64,000 nt of DNA from Orientallactaga sibirica (GCA_036365145.1 JAEOAD010000794.1:310001-374000); one strand, 5' to 3'; shown: positions 43,939-55,738, counted from the stretch's first letter. A program made the numbers and translations. Notes: a model not told the origin generated them from the sequence alone.

Positions 43939-44024
43939 TCCTCCCTTTGTGGTGCTAGGGATAGAACCCAGGGCTTCCCATGTGTTAGGCAAATGCTCTT
44001 CCGCTGAGCTGTGTCCCCAACTCT
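43939..44024 (-). mobile_element. ID/B4-type SINE fragment
   Basis: GTGCTAGGGATAGAACCCAG, TGTGTTAGGCAAATGCTCTT and CGCTGAGCTGTGTCCCCAAC are the antisense ID-like half of B4. Confidence 0.65.
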
Positions 44025-44049
44025 TCTCTTCTTGTTACATATTATTTTA

Positions 44050-44105
44050 TAGTCTTCTTTACCAGTGGGATGGAGTATACCTGTAATACCAGCACTCGGG
44101 AGAGT
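44050..44105 (+). mobile_element. Old B1 fragment (sense)
   Basis: ATACCTGTAATACCAGCACTCGGGAGAG (read in parts). Confidence 0.5.
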
Positions 44106-44261
44106 GAATATCATATCATCATATTGTTTCATAGCCTTTGTACTGTAATATATTACAAGCATAATTTTTTCATATCAAATCTTTTTCAGGATTTTTAATA
44201 GCTGCATAGATTTTTCACTGAATGCATATACCAAAATTTACCTAAGCAGCCCTTTTTAAAA

Positions 44262-44294
44262 TAACATTTAAAAGTTTTTATTTAGTTGTTTATT

Positions 44295-44332
<38 letters not shown>

Positions 44333-44479
44333 ATGCCAGGGCCTCCAGCCACTACATATGAACTCCAGACACATGCAGCACCATGTGCATCTGGCTTACA
44401 TGGGTTCTGGGGAATTGAACCTGGGGAATTGCCTGCTTTGCAGGCAAGCACCTTAACTGCTAAGCCTTCTCTCCAGTCC
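44262..44479 (-). mobile_element. Dip-like SINE, variant A, small internal repeat
   Basis: CTGGGGAATTGAACCTGGGGAATTG (in part) shows a partial duplication at the B box. Flanks TAAGCAGCCCTTTTTAAA and TAAGAAGCTCTTTTTAAA are a diverged TSD. Confidence 0.9.
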
Positions 44480-44564
44480 TAAGAAGCTCTTTTTAAAGAA
44501 CACATTTGTATTTATTTTTGGATGACTATTTCTGCATATTTCCCTCTCTCCATTGATTCATTCT

Positions 44565-44632
44565 GGCATTTGTTAGATGGATTCCAGGACCTCACACGGC
44601 TATGCAGTGTAACTCTGAGCTACACCCCAGCC
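44565..44632 (-). mobile_element. Old ID/B4-type SINE fragment
   Basis: GATTCCAGGACCTCACACGG…ACTCTGAGCTACACCCCAGCC. Confidence 0.5.
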
Positions 44633-44810
44633 TCTCTGGCATTATTCTTCCACGTTTGGGGTTAAAATGCACATTATATCTACAACCTTCAAGTCCATAC
44701 TTCTTAATGAAATTTGTCTACAACTTTTTTTTTTTTTTTAGTTTTTTATCTCTGTCAGATATTTTCTATTTTCATCAAAACATCTGGGGAAATCATCTAT
44801 CTTTTTATTT

Positions 44811-44938
44811 CTGAGATAGGGTCCCACTCTAACCCAGACTGATGTATAATTCACTATGTAGTCTCAAGCTGGCCTTGAACTTGTGGCAATCCTCCTGCCT
44901 CTGCTTCCTGAGTGCTGGGATTAGAGGCGTGCACCAGC
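44811..44938 (-). mobile_element. B1 SINE (older)
   Basis: TCTGAGATAGGGTCCCACTC to AGAGGCGTGCACCAGCT, shortened at the 5' end of the element. Confidence 0.82.
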
Positions 44939-45141
44939 TTTTTTCTTGTTTTCTTTTTTTTTGATGCTTAGAAAAAATCTACATGGCTAAATATTTGTAA
45001 TATTTTTTAAAAGTTTGAGCAATTTTCCTGTACCCTCAAAACAACTCTCTGGACTTGGTGCCTTGTCAGGGATTAGCTATTTGACAAATTTGTCAATGTA
45101 TTCCATGATCATTATTGGGACATTTTCAAATGTGTTATGCT

Positions 45142-45389
45142 TTAAAAAATATTTTTATTTATTTGAGGGAGAGGAAGAGAGAAAGAGGAAGATAAAAAGG
45201 GAGAGAGGAGAGAAAGAGAGAGAAAGAGGGAGAGAGAATGGACACATTAGGGCCTCCTGCCACTGCAGACGAACTCCAGATGCATACACCACTTTGTGCA
45301 TCTGGCTTTATGTGGGTACTGGGGAATTGAACCTGGGTCATTAGGCTTTGTAGGCAAGTGCCTTAACTGCTAAGCCATATCTCCAGCCC
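45142..45389 (-). mobile_element. Dip-like SINE, variant A
   Basis: Purine block 45163-45238 includes GATAAAAAGGG interruptions. Head ends CTAAGCCATATCTCCAGCCC. Confidence 0.92.
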
Positions 45390-45950
45390 ATGTTTTAATT
45401 TTTTTTAAAGAATACTCATTTGACTAAATTTCTCATTTGTTAGTGGAGGACTATTTATGTTATTTTGTGGTTGTTTGAATGTGGCTCTGCTATCTGCAGA
45501 TCCCTTTCCTCATTCTTAGAGAAAATTCTTGGTTTTGAAATTTTTCCTGATGAGCTTTGCGAGAGTGTTGCTGTTTCATTTTTCCCTTCAAACAATCACC
45601 CTTTAAATTCACCCTCCAGTGTCGTTAACTTCTGCTTTGTTCTTCACTCTCCCTCAGTTTTGTTACTTCTTCCCAGTTTACTGATTCAAATGCCTCGATA
45701 TCATTTCAACTACATCTACTAATTGGTCAGAGACAAGGCAGCATATTGGTCTCCTACAATGATAATGATTTTCTTCAATATATTTGTAGCCTTTTTGGGT
45801 GTAAGTTAGTGTGTGTATGACATGTGTTTTGTGATATGTGCATATGTGATATATGCAACACCCTGTACACTCGCCTGCAGTGGAACACGTTTGCCTATGG
45901 TGGTCAGAGGGGAACATTAGGTACCGTGCTCCATTTTTCTGTCCTCCCTC

Positions 45951-45968
45951 CTCTCTCTCTCCATATCA

Positions 45969-46015
<47 letters not shown>

Positions 46016-46234
46016 GTATGGAACTATATATAAAATTATATCTATGTGAGAAAGAGGCAGATAGGTAGAGAGATAGAGAGAGAGTGGGTGCACAGGGCCT
46101 CCAGCTGCTGCAAATGAACTCCAGATGCACATATTGCATTGTGCATCTGGCTTACATGGATCCTGGGGAATTGAACCTGGTTCCTTTGACTGTGCAGGCA
46201 AAACGCCTTAACTACTAAGCCATCTCTCCAGCCC
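45951..46234 (-). mobile_element. Dip-like SINE with (CA)n in its tail
   Basis: TTCTGTCCT occurs just before the tail (45939-45947) and right after the head (46235-46243), so the TSD encloses a CA array (45968-46010) and a TA-rich segment. Confidence 0.85.
45968..46010. repeat. (CA)n microsatellite
   Basis: About 20 CA units, with one CATA interruption near the start. Confidence 0.97.
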
Positions 46235-46329
46235 TTCTGTCCTTTCTTACTTGAGCTAGAGTCTTTTACTGATTTTGGAGCTGGCCAGGTTTTTTTTTTT
46301 TTCTCTCTTTTTTTTTTTTTTCTCATAAG

Positions 46330-46492
46330 CCCTGGCGATTCTCCAATCTCTGCTCCCAGCAGGGCTGATACAGATGTGTGTGGTTATGCCTAGATGTTCA
46401 TGTGGGTCCTGAGGCTGGAACTTGAGTTGTCTCTCAGGCCCTCATGTTTGCACAGGAAATAATCTGAACTACTGAGCCATCTCTCCAGACCC
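46330..46492 (-). mobile_element. B4/ID-type SINE fragment
   Basis: TGTGGTTATGCCTAGATGTT…AACTACTGAGCCATCTCTCC AGACC. Confidence 0.6.
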
Positions 46493-46529
46493 TCTTTTTA
46501 GTTATTGAAACATTTGCTTTATATATTTT

Positions 46530-46905
46530 AAATAAGGTGTTTGCATATGTATGTTCATGTGTTGTGCATATGTGTATTGTGTACACATGTTCATATGTGT
46601 GTGGGTGCATGGATGTGTGTGTGTGTGTGTGAGTGTGTGTGTGTAGGTTAGAGGTTGATGTTGGATGTCTTCCTCTGATAGTCTCCGCCTTGTTCTTTGA
46701 GACAGGCTCCATTACTGAACCTGGGGCTTATACTTAGGGTAGATTGGCCGGCAGTGAGCCCTAGAGATTCCCCGTCTCTGCCTTCCCAAGCTGAGACTAC
46801 AGACACACACCACCATGCCTGCATTTTACGTGGAACTGGGGACCTGTACTGGGGCTTCAGACTTGCGAGGCAAGTGCTGTGCCTACTGAGCCATCTCCTT
46901 TGCCC
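46530..46905 (-). mobile_element. B4 SINE with TG-rich flank
   Basis: TG-rich stretch to 46650, then TTAGAGGTTGATGTTGGATG, CTTTGAGACAGGCTCCATTA, GCTGAGACTACAGACACACA and CTACTGAGCCATCTCCTTTG. Confidence 0.78.
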
Positions 46906-46907
46906 CT

Positions 46908-47086
46908 GGTATGTATGTATGTATGTATATATATATATATTTGGTTTTTTGAGGTAGGGTCTCACTCTAGTTCAGGCTGACCTGGAATTAACTATGTAGT
47001 CTCAGGGTGGCCTCGAACTCATGGCGATCCTCCTACTTCTGCCTTCCAAGTGCTGGGATTAAAGGTGTGCGCCACCAAGCCCAGCC
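46908..47086 (-). mobile_element. B1 SINE with (TATG)n(TA)n tail
   Basis: The tail microsatellite 46910-46940 is followed by TTTGGTTTTTTGAGGTAGGG and ends GTGCGCCACCAAGCCCAGCC. Confidence 0.92.
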
Positions 47087-47375
47087 TCCTGGATTATATT
47101 TTTATGTTCAAGAGGCCATGACTCTCTTCAGGGCTCTCCAGTCTTCCTTGTGAAATCTACAGAGCTGAGCTCAAATTCTTCTCTGCTGCTTACCAAGTGA
47201 TGAGCCAGTTTTAGCTTTTCCTGAACACTTAGTGATCATAATAAGAGCCATGTTCCTTTTTATGGATACTCAAATTAAATGCTGTAATTGATGTAAAGGG
47301 CTTCACATAATACCAGACACATGGACTTTATGTTGCTATTTTGTTTGTTACTATTGATGCATGCAAACTCCTGGT

Positions 47376-47809
<434 letters not shown>

Positions 47810-47977
47810 GATGCATTCAATTTGGCCTGACATTAATATTTCCACTTCTGGTTGTGTTTTGCAGTGCTTTGTTGTATACTCAAAAAGTCTCTTGTAAACA
47901 ACATATACTTGAGTTCTGACTTTTTCCTCCAAACTATGAATCTTTGCCTTTTAACAGGGTAATTCAACCCATTCACT

Positions 47978-48132
47978 TTTTTTGTTTGTTTGTTTTTCGA
48001 GGTAAGGTTACATTCTAGCTCAGGCTGACCTGGAATTCACTATGTCATCTCAGGGTGCCCTCGAACTCATGGCAATCCTCCTACCTCTGCCTCCCGAGTG
48101 CTGGGATTAAAGGCATGCGCCACCACACCCGG
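47978..48132 (-). mobile_element. B1 SINE
   Basis: TSD CCCATTCAC on both sides (near 47969 and 48133). The next SINE uses an overlapping target. Confidence 0.93.
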
Positions 48133-48148
48133 CCCATTCACATTTTTG

Positions 48149-48156
48149 AAAGATTT

Positions 48157-48203
<47 letters not shown>

Positions 48204-48385
48204 TAAGAGGGGGAAGAGGGAGAGAATGAGCACTCCAGGGCTTTTAGCCACTGCAAACAAACTCCAGACACATGCACCACCATATATATTTGGATAACAG
48301 GGTTCTGGTGTATAAAACCTGGGTCCTTAGGCTTCACAGGCAAGTGCCTTAATGCCTTAACTGCTAAGCCACCTCTCTAGCTCTC
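48149..48385 (-). mobile_element. Dip-like SINE, variant A, long TTTA tail
   Basis: Tail of about 12 TTTA units. CCATTCACATTTTT (from about 48135) and CCATTCACACTTTT (from 48385) form a slightly diverged TSD. ATGCCTTAA is duplicated near the head. Confidence 0.92.
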
Positions 48386-48624
48386 CATTCACACTTTTTA
48401 AGGTGAAGCATTTGGCAAGATTTCATTTCTCTCTCTCCTGCACCATTATCCTCATTTTGGAAATTTTAGGACCAGAATTTATGAAGAAATTAAATATATT
48501 TATATATGACTGGTTATTGATATATGCATAATTCCCTATCATTCAGGGCTTTGAGATGTAACTCATAAACCTTACTTATTCCATTCTCCTCCTCTATTCC
48601 CTTTTATCATACTAACTTATTAAT

Positions 48625-48960
48625 AATTCAATAAGAAATATTTATTGAACACATACTATGTGCAGCGCCTATGCTTAGTGACAGGAAAAAGTGTGTGACA
48701 CAGTTTTGGTCTGGGCCATTATTGAACCGTTTAGAGGATGAGAGAGAGAAAAAGAAGGCTTCAAATTAAAACAATTTTAGAGGAACAAATAAGAGTCTTA
48801 AAGAAAAAATAAAGTCATGCATTAGAATATGGGGTGGAGGGGGAGGCTACCATGAAGGTGACATTTATACTGCCACCTTAAGTAAGAGGCGATGTGGAGA
48901 GAAGATGGGTATTCCAGGGAGAAGGACTAGCATATGCAAAGGTCCTGAGAAAGGACATAG
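48625..48960 (+). mobile_element. Ancient interspersed repeat, family unassigned
   Basis: ATATTTATTGAACACATACTATGTGC…ATGAAGGTGACATTTATACTGCC…TATTCCAGGGAGAAGGACTAGC. Same old family as 35720. Confidence 0.55.
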
Positions 48961-49190
48961 TTTTATTCTAATAGCGTTTGCACATAAATTGCTTTGCTAG
49001 ATTCAGCAATTACCTTTTAATTAGGGCGGTGCACACAAGCAGAGAAAATCTCTTGTAGAAGAAATACAAAATGAAGGATTGGGAAAAGGTCAGGTGGAAG
49101 ACTCATTATCCCTCTATCCATGTACCCAAAGACCTACCACCCATTTTTACATCCATCTCCCATCCATCCCCACCATTCATGCATATATCT

Positions 49191-49267
49191 ATCCATCCAT
49201 CCGTCCGTCCGTCCGTCCGTCCGTCCGTCCGTCCGTCCATCCATCCCATCCATCCATCCATCCATCT
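49191..49267. repeat. Compound (ATCC)n(GTCC)9(ATCC)n microsatellite
   Basis: Nine perfect GTCC units at 49203-49238 sit between ATCC units. Ser/Pro/Val/Arg-rich frames over it are artefacts. Confidence 0.97.
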
Positions 49268-50200
49268 AATGAACATGTATTAGATGACTACTAGATGCTA
49301 GGCCCTCCGCCAAATACTAATCACTTACATATACAAGCACCTTCTCTAGTGTAGAGCCTAGCTGTGAAAAGAGGCTGGAGTGTCCTTAAGGATAGAGCTG
49401 TGGCTTCTGAGAGAGTGGGACGTACTGGGGAGTGGAGGAGGCACGTGTGATGTACTCTGCAGAGCCCTGAGCAGGGAGGGGGTGGTGGGAAAGAGCCCAG
49501 AGCAACTCCTGCCAGATGGCTTCATTCTTCTCCCTGAAGGAAGTGGCGACTTCATGCTGTGATGCGATACACAGAGCAGTGTTTCCTGTGGGTTTGCAAG
49601 GGCATTTTGAGTCTAAAGACTACAGCTCGTTGATGTGTGAAAAAAAAATTGCTTTTTTTTTGGGGGGGGGCTTTTGCAGGCTTTGTGAAGGGATAATCAG
49701 ACCAATTTTATAAGCCTGGAAAAAGGTACTTGGGGTGGGCTTAAATGCAAACATGATTGAGAGTGGCTGGAGCACTAATCTAACCCAGCTGTCACCTGTT
49801 GGAGGGTCAGCTTGGCATATCCTGTTGGTTCCTGGAAGCCTGTGCCCTCCAGTTTTTACACTGACCAATTCCGAGCAACTGACCAGGTTTGATACTAAAT
49901 CTTGTCTGATTTGATCCCAATCTCCAGGAACTTTACTGTCCTCATTCATGTAGTCCACTTATCCACCTACTCATCCTTAATATTCAAGTGACTGCTGTGC
50001 GCTTACCCAATGGAGAGCAAAGTAGACACACTCCTTCCTTCATACATAAACGTTGCCCTCTAACAGGATTGAAAAACAAGCAAATAGTTACAGAGATGAT
50101 TTTGTAATTACAGCCGTGGTAAATCCGGTACCTGAAAAGTACCTAGTGACTATGAATGTATATTAATGTGACTTGTCATAATTTGAGGATCAGAAAAGTT
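49268..50200. other. Unassigned sequence
   Basis: No young repeats were recognised in about 930 bp. T9 followed directly by G9 at 49653-49670 is a notable homopolymer junction. Short frames only. Confidence 0.4.
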
Positions 50201-50203
50201 GCT

Positions 50204-50368
50204 TTTTTATTTTTTATTTTTATTTTTTGGTTTTTCAAGGTAGGGTCTCTGGTCCAGGCTGACCTGGAATTAACTATGTAGTCTCAGGGTAGCCTCAAAC
50301 TCATGGTGATCCTCCTATCTCTGCCTCCCGAGTGCTGGGATTACAGGCGTGTGCCACCATGCCCCGCT
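50204..50368 (-). mobile_element. B1 SINE
   Basis: TTTTTCAAGGTAGGGTCTCTGG (short deletion) to GTGCCACCATGCCCCGC. Lies inside the TSD of the next SINE. Confidence 0.92.
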
Positions 50369-50369
50369 T

Positions 50370-50594
50370 GCTTTTTAATTTTTTTAAAATATTTTTCTTT
50401 ATTAATTTGAGGGAAAGAGGGAGAGAGGACCAGAGAGAGGGAGATCGAGTGAGTCAGGGCCACCTGCCTCTGCAAACTAACTCCAGACACATGTGCCACC
50501 TTGTGCATCTGTCTTACTTGGATCCTGGGGAATTGAACCTGGATCCTTTGGCTTTTCAGGCAAGTGCCTTAACTGCTAAGCCATCTCTTCAGCC
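50370..50594 (-). mobile_element. Dip-like SINE, variant A
   Basis: AGAAAAGTTGCT (50192-50203) and AGAAAAATTGCT (from 50596) flank both this SINE and the B1, so the B1 entered its tail later. The GA block is interrupted by GACC and GATCGAGTGAG. Confidence 0.88.
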
Positions 50595-50611
50595 CAGAAA
50601 AATTGCTCCAC

Positions 50612-50710
50612 CACCATGTGCATCTGGCTTACGTGGGACCTGGAGAATCGAACCGGGGTCTTTAGGTTCACAGGCAAACACCTTAACCACTAAACCATCT
50701 CTCCAGCTCT
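50612..50710 (-). mobile_element. SINE 5'-half fragment
   Basis: CATGTGCATCTGGCTTACGTGG to ACTAAACCATCTCTCCAGCTC without tail or GA block. Confidence 0.8.
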
Positions 50711-51001
50711 GAACATGATGTCTTATAGGGAATTGTGCATGTGTACTCAATGATTGATCTAAACTTACACAGCCTTTTTGATCTTCTTTTTCTTAGGTGT
50801 TTAAATTATATTTTAATAATTCAAATTATTATTAATTACCAAATTCAAATAGCTTGCTTTTGAATATGTAATGTAAAATTTGAAATCCTACAGGTACAAG
50901 CAGGTACATGGTGAAAACAAATCTTCCTTCTCCACGCTTGTCCCTGAGCCTGCAATTCATTCCTTGGAGAAATACTCCTATGAATGTCCAATGTTTGCAC
51001 C

Positions 51002-51252
51002 TTTTTTTTTTTTTTTCTGAAAGAGAGTCAGAGTCAGAGAGAGAGAAAGAGAGAGAGATGGAGAGTGGACACGCCAGCAGCCCCTCACCTGTTGTGAACG
51101 AACTCCAGACGTGTGCGCCCCTTTGTGGGCAAGTATAGCATTGTGCCCTTGGGTCACTTTGTGTCTGGCTAAATGTGGGACCTGGAGAATTGAACGGGCA
51201 TTCTTAGGCTTAGCAGGCAGGCACCTTAACCGCTAAGCCATCTCTCCAGCCC
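51002..51252 (-). mobile_element. Dip-like SINE, variant B (single B box)
   Basis: TSD TGTTTGCACC at 50992-51001 and 51253-51262. Confidence 0.95.
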
Positions 51253-51266
51253 TGTTTGCACCATTA

Positions 51267-51554
51267 AAAATTAAAAAAAAATTTTTTTTTTATTTTTGGA
51301 GAGAGACATAGAGAGAGACAGACAGAGAAGGAGAGACAGACAGAGAGGGAGAGGGAGATAGAGAGAGAATGGGCGCACCAGCAGTCTACAGCTGCTGTGA
51401 ACAAAATCCCAATGTGTGCGCCCCCTTGTGGGCAAGTGTGGCATTGCACCCTTGCATCACTTTACATCTGGCTAAACGTGGGACCTGGAGATTGGAACTG
51501 GGTTCTTAGGCTTAGCAGGCAGGCGCCTTAACCGCTAAGCCATCTCTCCAGCAC
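51267..51554 (-). mobile_element. Dip-like SINE, variant B (single B box)
   Basis: TSD TGCACCATT at 51258-51266 and 51555-51563. Its target overlaps the TSD of the SINE just upstream, so two insertions used the same few bases. Confidence 0.95.
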
Positions 51555-51571
51555 TGCACCATTTTTTTTTG

Positions 51572-51652
51572 TGCCCAGTTTACATGGGTGGTTTGGGCTG
51601 GAAGGCTTTGCAGGCAAGCACCTTTAACCACTAAGCCGTCTTCCTAGCCCCC
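51572..51652 (-). mobile_element. SINE 5'-half fragment
   Basis: CAGTTTACATGGGTGGTTTG…CCACTAAGCCGTCTTCCTAGC. Confidence 0.75.
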
Positions 51653-52257
51653 GTCTTCTATTTTGATGTCTTATTTTCGTTTTTCCCTCCTCCATCATCC
51701 ATGATGAAATGTTGATTGGCCCAATATTATGCAGGTCTTTGTAGGTAACAACAGCCACTGTCAGTGGCAAAGGCCACTTCATGTCTAGAAGACAGAGTTT
51801 CCAAGTACTGTCCCCATCTTCTGGCTGTTGCATTCTTTCTGACTACTCTTCTGCAATATTCCCTAAGATTTGGGGGCATGATAGAGATGGTTCATTTAGG
51901 GCTGAACACTCAATAGTCACTTTTTCTCAGCACTCTGACAAGTTCTAAGTCTTATCAGTACTCACTAACAACTGTAAAATGTTTGATCAAAAGCAAAAAT
52001 AGCATTAATCTATGGGCATAAACATAAATATTTAGAAGGTATACTTCTTCCATAGGGTCTCTGATCTTCCCAGCCATGGGCGCTTTTGCTTAGGTTTTCA
52101 GTACAGGCATGAAGTCCCTCCCCTGGAGCAGATCTCATATCTAGTTAGAGAACAGTTGCTTATGACATAACAGTCATGCCACTATTGCACCCATGGGCAC
52201 ATCTTGCCTGACAGGTTGGTTTTATAACTTATAGAGTCTACTAGTGGTTAAGACTTT

Positions 52258-52270
52258 TTAAAATTTTTTC

Positions 52271-52312
<42 letters not shown>

Positions 52313-52494
52313 GGCATGCCAGGGCCTCAGCTACTGCAGTTGAACTTCAGATGCTTGTGTCACTTAGTGGGCATGTGTGACTTTGCGCTTGACTCAACTT
52401 TGTGCATCTGGCTAATGTGGGATCTGGAGAGTAGAAAATGGGTCCTTAGGCTTTGCAGTCAAGTGCCTTAACCACTAAGCCATCTCTCCAGCAC
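52258..52494 (-). mobile_element. Dip-like SINE, variant B-like
   Basis: GA block 52274-52309, then a body with GGGCATGTGTGACTTTGCGC. TGGTTAAGACTTTT / TGGTTAAGATTTTT flanks are the TSD. Confidence 0.9.
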
Positions 52495-52516
52495 TGGTTA
52501 AGATTTTTGATTAATT

Positions 52517-52676
52517 ATTTTTTTTTTTTTTTGGTTTTGCAAGGTAAGGTCTCACTCTGGTCCAGGCTGACCTGGAATTCACTATGTAGTCTCAGGGTGG
52601 CCTTGAACTCTCGGCAATCCTCCTACCTCTGCCTCCCAAGTGCTGGGATTAAAGGCGTGTGCCACCACACCCGGCT
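52517..52676 (-). mobile_element. B1 SINE
   Basis: TTGATTAATT repeats on both sides (near 52507 and 52675). Confidence 0.94.
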
Positions 52677-52869
52677 TGATTAATTTTTTTCCCTAAGCAG
52701 TCTTCATAGCACTTTCCAGCACTATGGCAGCTAGCCAGCAGGGAGGAGGCTGCCGTTTTAGTTCCAGCTTGATTTTTCAGTGTATCTTAAAGGTAAGCTG
52801 GCTCTTTCATTTTTTTTTTAATAATTCCTTTCAGGAAGTAAGCTATCTTTAATATGAATATACTTTACT

Positions 52870-53060
52870 TTAGAAAAAATGTTGAGATTTAGTAAGTGCT
52901 TGCTATCTGCACATGTTACCTCATTTGCTCCTCATTGCAATAACCATTTTACATCATTATAATGACCATGGTACTAATGAACTTGAAGCAGGTAAAGTTA
53001 AGTGACATGTAAAAGACCATGTTTGGAACAAGGTGAGGTGGCTCTAGAGCCCTTCTTTTC
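52870..53060 (-). mobile_element. MIR/L2-like remnant
   Basis: AGTAAGTGCTTGCTATCTGC…TTTGCTCCTCATTGCAATAACC…GGTAAAGTTAAGTGACATG. Confidence 0.55.
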
Positions 53061-53135
53061 CCCCTTCTTCTTCTCCCCCTCCTTCTTTTTATCCAGAAAT
53101 TCTGATTTATTGGGCCTCTAGTGTTTCTTTTTTTA

Positions 53136-53140
<5 letters not shown>

Positions 53141-53192
<52 letters not shown>
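53141..53192. repeat. (CA)n microsatellite
   Basis: About 25 uninterrupted CA units; probably grown at the tail end of the adjoining L1 fragment. Confidence 0.98.
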
Positions 53193-53194
<2 letters not shown>

Positions 53195-53990
53195 AACAGG
53201 ATATTATAACTCTTCTGTCCCCACACCCCAGCTCCCATTTCACTGGGACCCTCCTCAGTGAAGTTATGGTCTACACTGTGGGGTCATGAAGGCCTCACTT
53301 AGTCCCTGTGGGGTAGTTGGGGGGGGGCTGTGCCTTGGGGTATTCTTATCCATTCTGTGGTGCTTACAATCTCTCTGCTCCCTCTTCTGCAGTGTTTCCT
53401 GAGCCATGGCACGTCTGTTGGTAGTCTGATTTCGTGTTCAGTTCTTTGCAGCTTCTAGATTTCTGCTTTGATGGGTTTTGATTAATCACTATGTCTGTCA
53501 CCGTCACCCTTGGAGCTGGTTGTCAGGCTAGCAGTAAGAGCGATATTTATGTTGCCACTTCCTCTACAATTTCTCCTGGTCCCTGGCAGATGTGGCACAT
53601 CTCATGGTGGGCAGTCAAATATCTCCTAGTCTTATCAATGGATCTTGGCTCTATTTTCTCTGCCATTTGTAAAATAAAACAGATTCTCCAGCCAAGACTG
53701 AGTGCCTCATTCATTTTCACAGAGGTACCGTGTTCCTTTACGTGAGTGTCCTGGTGACAGGCATTGGGTTATTTCCTGTCTTTTGTACTAACAATGATAC
53801 AGTGAGCGTCCTTGTATCTAACTCTGGACACATCTCTGTGAGTTCATTTTATAACCCAAAGTCCCATCTGTGGAGTCTGTGCTAGCTTAGATTACAAATC
53901 CAGTTACATGATATTGTTGGCTCCCATGCCAATGGAGCATCTCTGCAGCCCAAATTTGACTAGAGATTTCAGGGTATCATGGTACTTGAT
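53193..53990 (-). mobile_element. L1 3'-end fragment(s)
   Basis: GGACCCTCCTCAGTGAAGTT…CCCTCTTCTGCAGTGTTTCCTGAGCCATG parallels the 3'UTR start of the large L1 (GCCCTCCTCATTGGGG, CCTCTTCTGCAAAATTCCCT). The 53720-53990 end looks older and may be a separate piece. Confidence 0.6.
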
Positions 53991-55185
53991 CCAGTACAGT
54001 GTTCATTCCTCATAAGCCCCATTTCTAGTCCTTCTTGACCCTCTGCTTCTGCTGTGAGCCACCTGCTGTGTGCTGAAAGAGTCACCTCTACTTCCTCCCT
54101 GTATTGCAACTGCTTTGTTCAATTTATAAGATTAATTTCATCCCCTAATCAAGATGCAGTTCCCAAGGGTGCTTTGAAAATATTAATTGTGTCTGTCATT
54201 CTGTGGCTGTGAGCATGAGAATTTTGGGTATCATCTTTCCAAATTGTTCATGGTTCATACAGCGCAGAAGGGCCCTTCTTCCTGCAATCCAACCCTTTAT
54301 GATGGAGCACACCCACTCTCTCTCCCAATGGGCTTTCTCTGAAGGGTAAGTAGAAGGCAGGAGTTCTCTTGCTTACAAAAATTCATTATCTCAATGGGGG
54401 TGCCTGCTGCTTGATTGGGAGAATATCACTGTTTGAAGCCTGCTGGCTGCAATCTCACTTTGCAGACTGGAGTTTTTGGGGTGTTTTGTCTGCAGGAAGC
54501 AGCTGAGAGTGGACGAGGAGTGAGTGTAGATGGATAGATGAGGATATTAGAAGAGGAGGGAGCTGTGGGAGAGGTATCTTCAAGACAGACATGGCATATT
54601 TCTCCTGCCCATGTCCCTGCAGTGCCAAGGAGGAATGAAATGGGAAGTTGAGTCACTTCCCAGAGTGACATACTGTGTGGTCTAGTAAAGATCTAGCAAA
54701 GATCTGGTCTCTCAGGTCACCTGCAGGGAATCAGATGGTCAGATATTCTCTGTTGTCCCAAAGATGTGAGTAGCCAAGAGGTCCTTTTCAATAACCAATC
54801 CCTCACACGGGAGGCCACAAAAGTGACTGTGGTTTGGAAGACACATTCTTCCTGGGTGTGGTTTGTTTATTGTGTCTTCTTAGCTTCTGGACTGATACCT
54901 GGTACCTGCTGGCAAAAAGAGAAGATGATGGAAAATATAGGTCTGAGTTCCTTGGAAGTTTTCCCTCTGGGGAGAGGCTTGATTTTAACTCATAGTAAGC
55001 TGATAGACAGCTGTACCTGGTGGGGAAAGGGCTGCTTGGGAGAAACCAGGGTGTATGGGATAGGCTGGGGGCTCTTCCCCTGTGGCAAATGTTCTAGCTT
55101 TTCTTAAACTTGCATTTCTTTGCTAATGAGGGAAGACTTACAGGGGCGATGAGGCAATATTTGCTTTGGCCTTAGAAAAGTTAAC
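53991..55185. other. Repeat-poor sequence
   Basis: About 1.2 kb without recognised young repeats or exons. 54115-54200 is AT-rich with TAATTT, CCCCTAATC and TATTAATTG words. Short frames only. Confidence 0.4.
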
Positions 55186-55345
55186 CTTATTATTTTGGAA
55201 TGATTTTAGACTTTCCAAAGAGTTGTAGAGTTTCTTTGTATATTTCCCACCCAGTTATCCCCGAAGATGCCATCTTATGTATGCATAGCATATTTACCAC
55301 TGACATTTTATGACATGTTAAAAATTCTTTGAGAATTCACAGTGA
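55186..55345 (-). mobile_element. Ancient L1 remnant
   Basis: CCGAAGATGCCATCTTATGTATGC…ATTTACCACTGACATTTTATG. Confidence 0.45.
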
Positions 55346-55738
55346 CTTCAATTTGGATCATTGTATTAATGACTTTTCTTATTGTTGTGACCAAATACCT
55401 GACAGAACAACACAAGGGAGGAAGGGCAACTTTATAGGATTTGCTCCATCATGGCCGAGAGTTAGAGCAAAGCAGCTCCAACATGGCAGCCAGGAATCAG
55501 AGAATGGCAGGGCTAGCGGCAAGAGGTAGCACAGGGCCATGTCTTCAGTGACCTACATCTCTCAAAGGCCCATGTCCTTTACTCACCATCTCCCAATAAT
55601 GCCATCATTTAATTCCCCATCAAGAGGTTAACCCATGGATTCAGCCAGAGCCCTCATGATCTATTCATCTCTGGAGACACCCTCCATGACATACCTAGAA
55701 AAGTGCTTTGCAAATCTCCTAGGTATTTTTTAATCTAG
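55346..55738 (-). mobile_element. MaLR-type LTR, antisense
   Basis: GTATTAATGACTTTTCTTATTG TTGTGACCAAATACCTGACA…CAATAATGCCATCATTTAATTCC. Same type as 57305, more diverged. Confidence 0.6.

Larger units (their letters stand above)
51653..52830 (-). mobile_element. L1 3'UTR fragment, interrupted twice
   Basis: TCATGCCACTATTGCACCCA, GGCACATCTTGCCTGACAGG and AGCTAGCCAGCAGGGAGGAG match the other antisense L1 3'UTR pieces. Split by a SINE (52258) and a B1 (52517). Confidence 0.65.
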
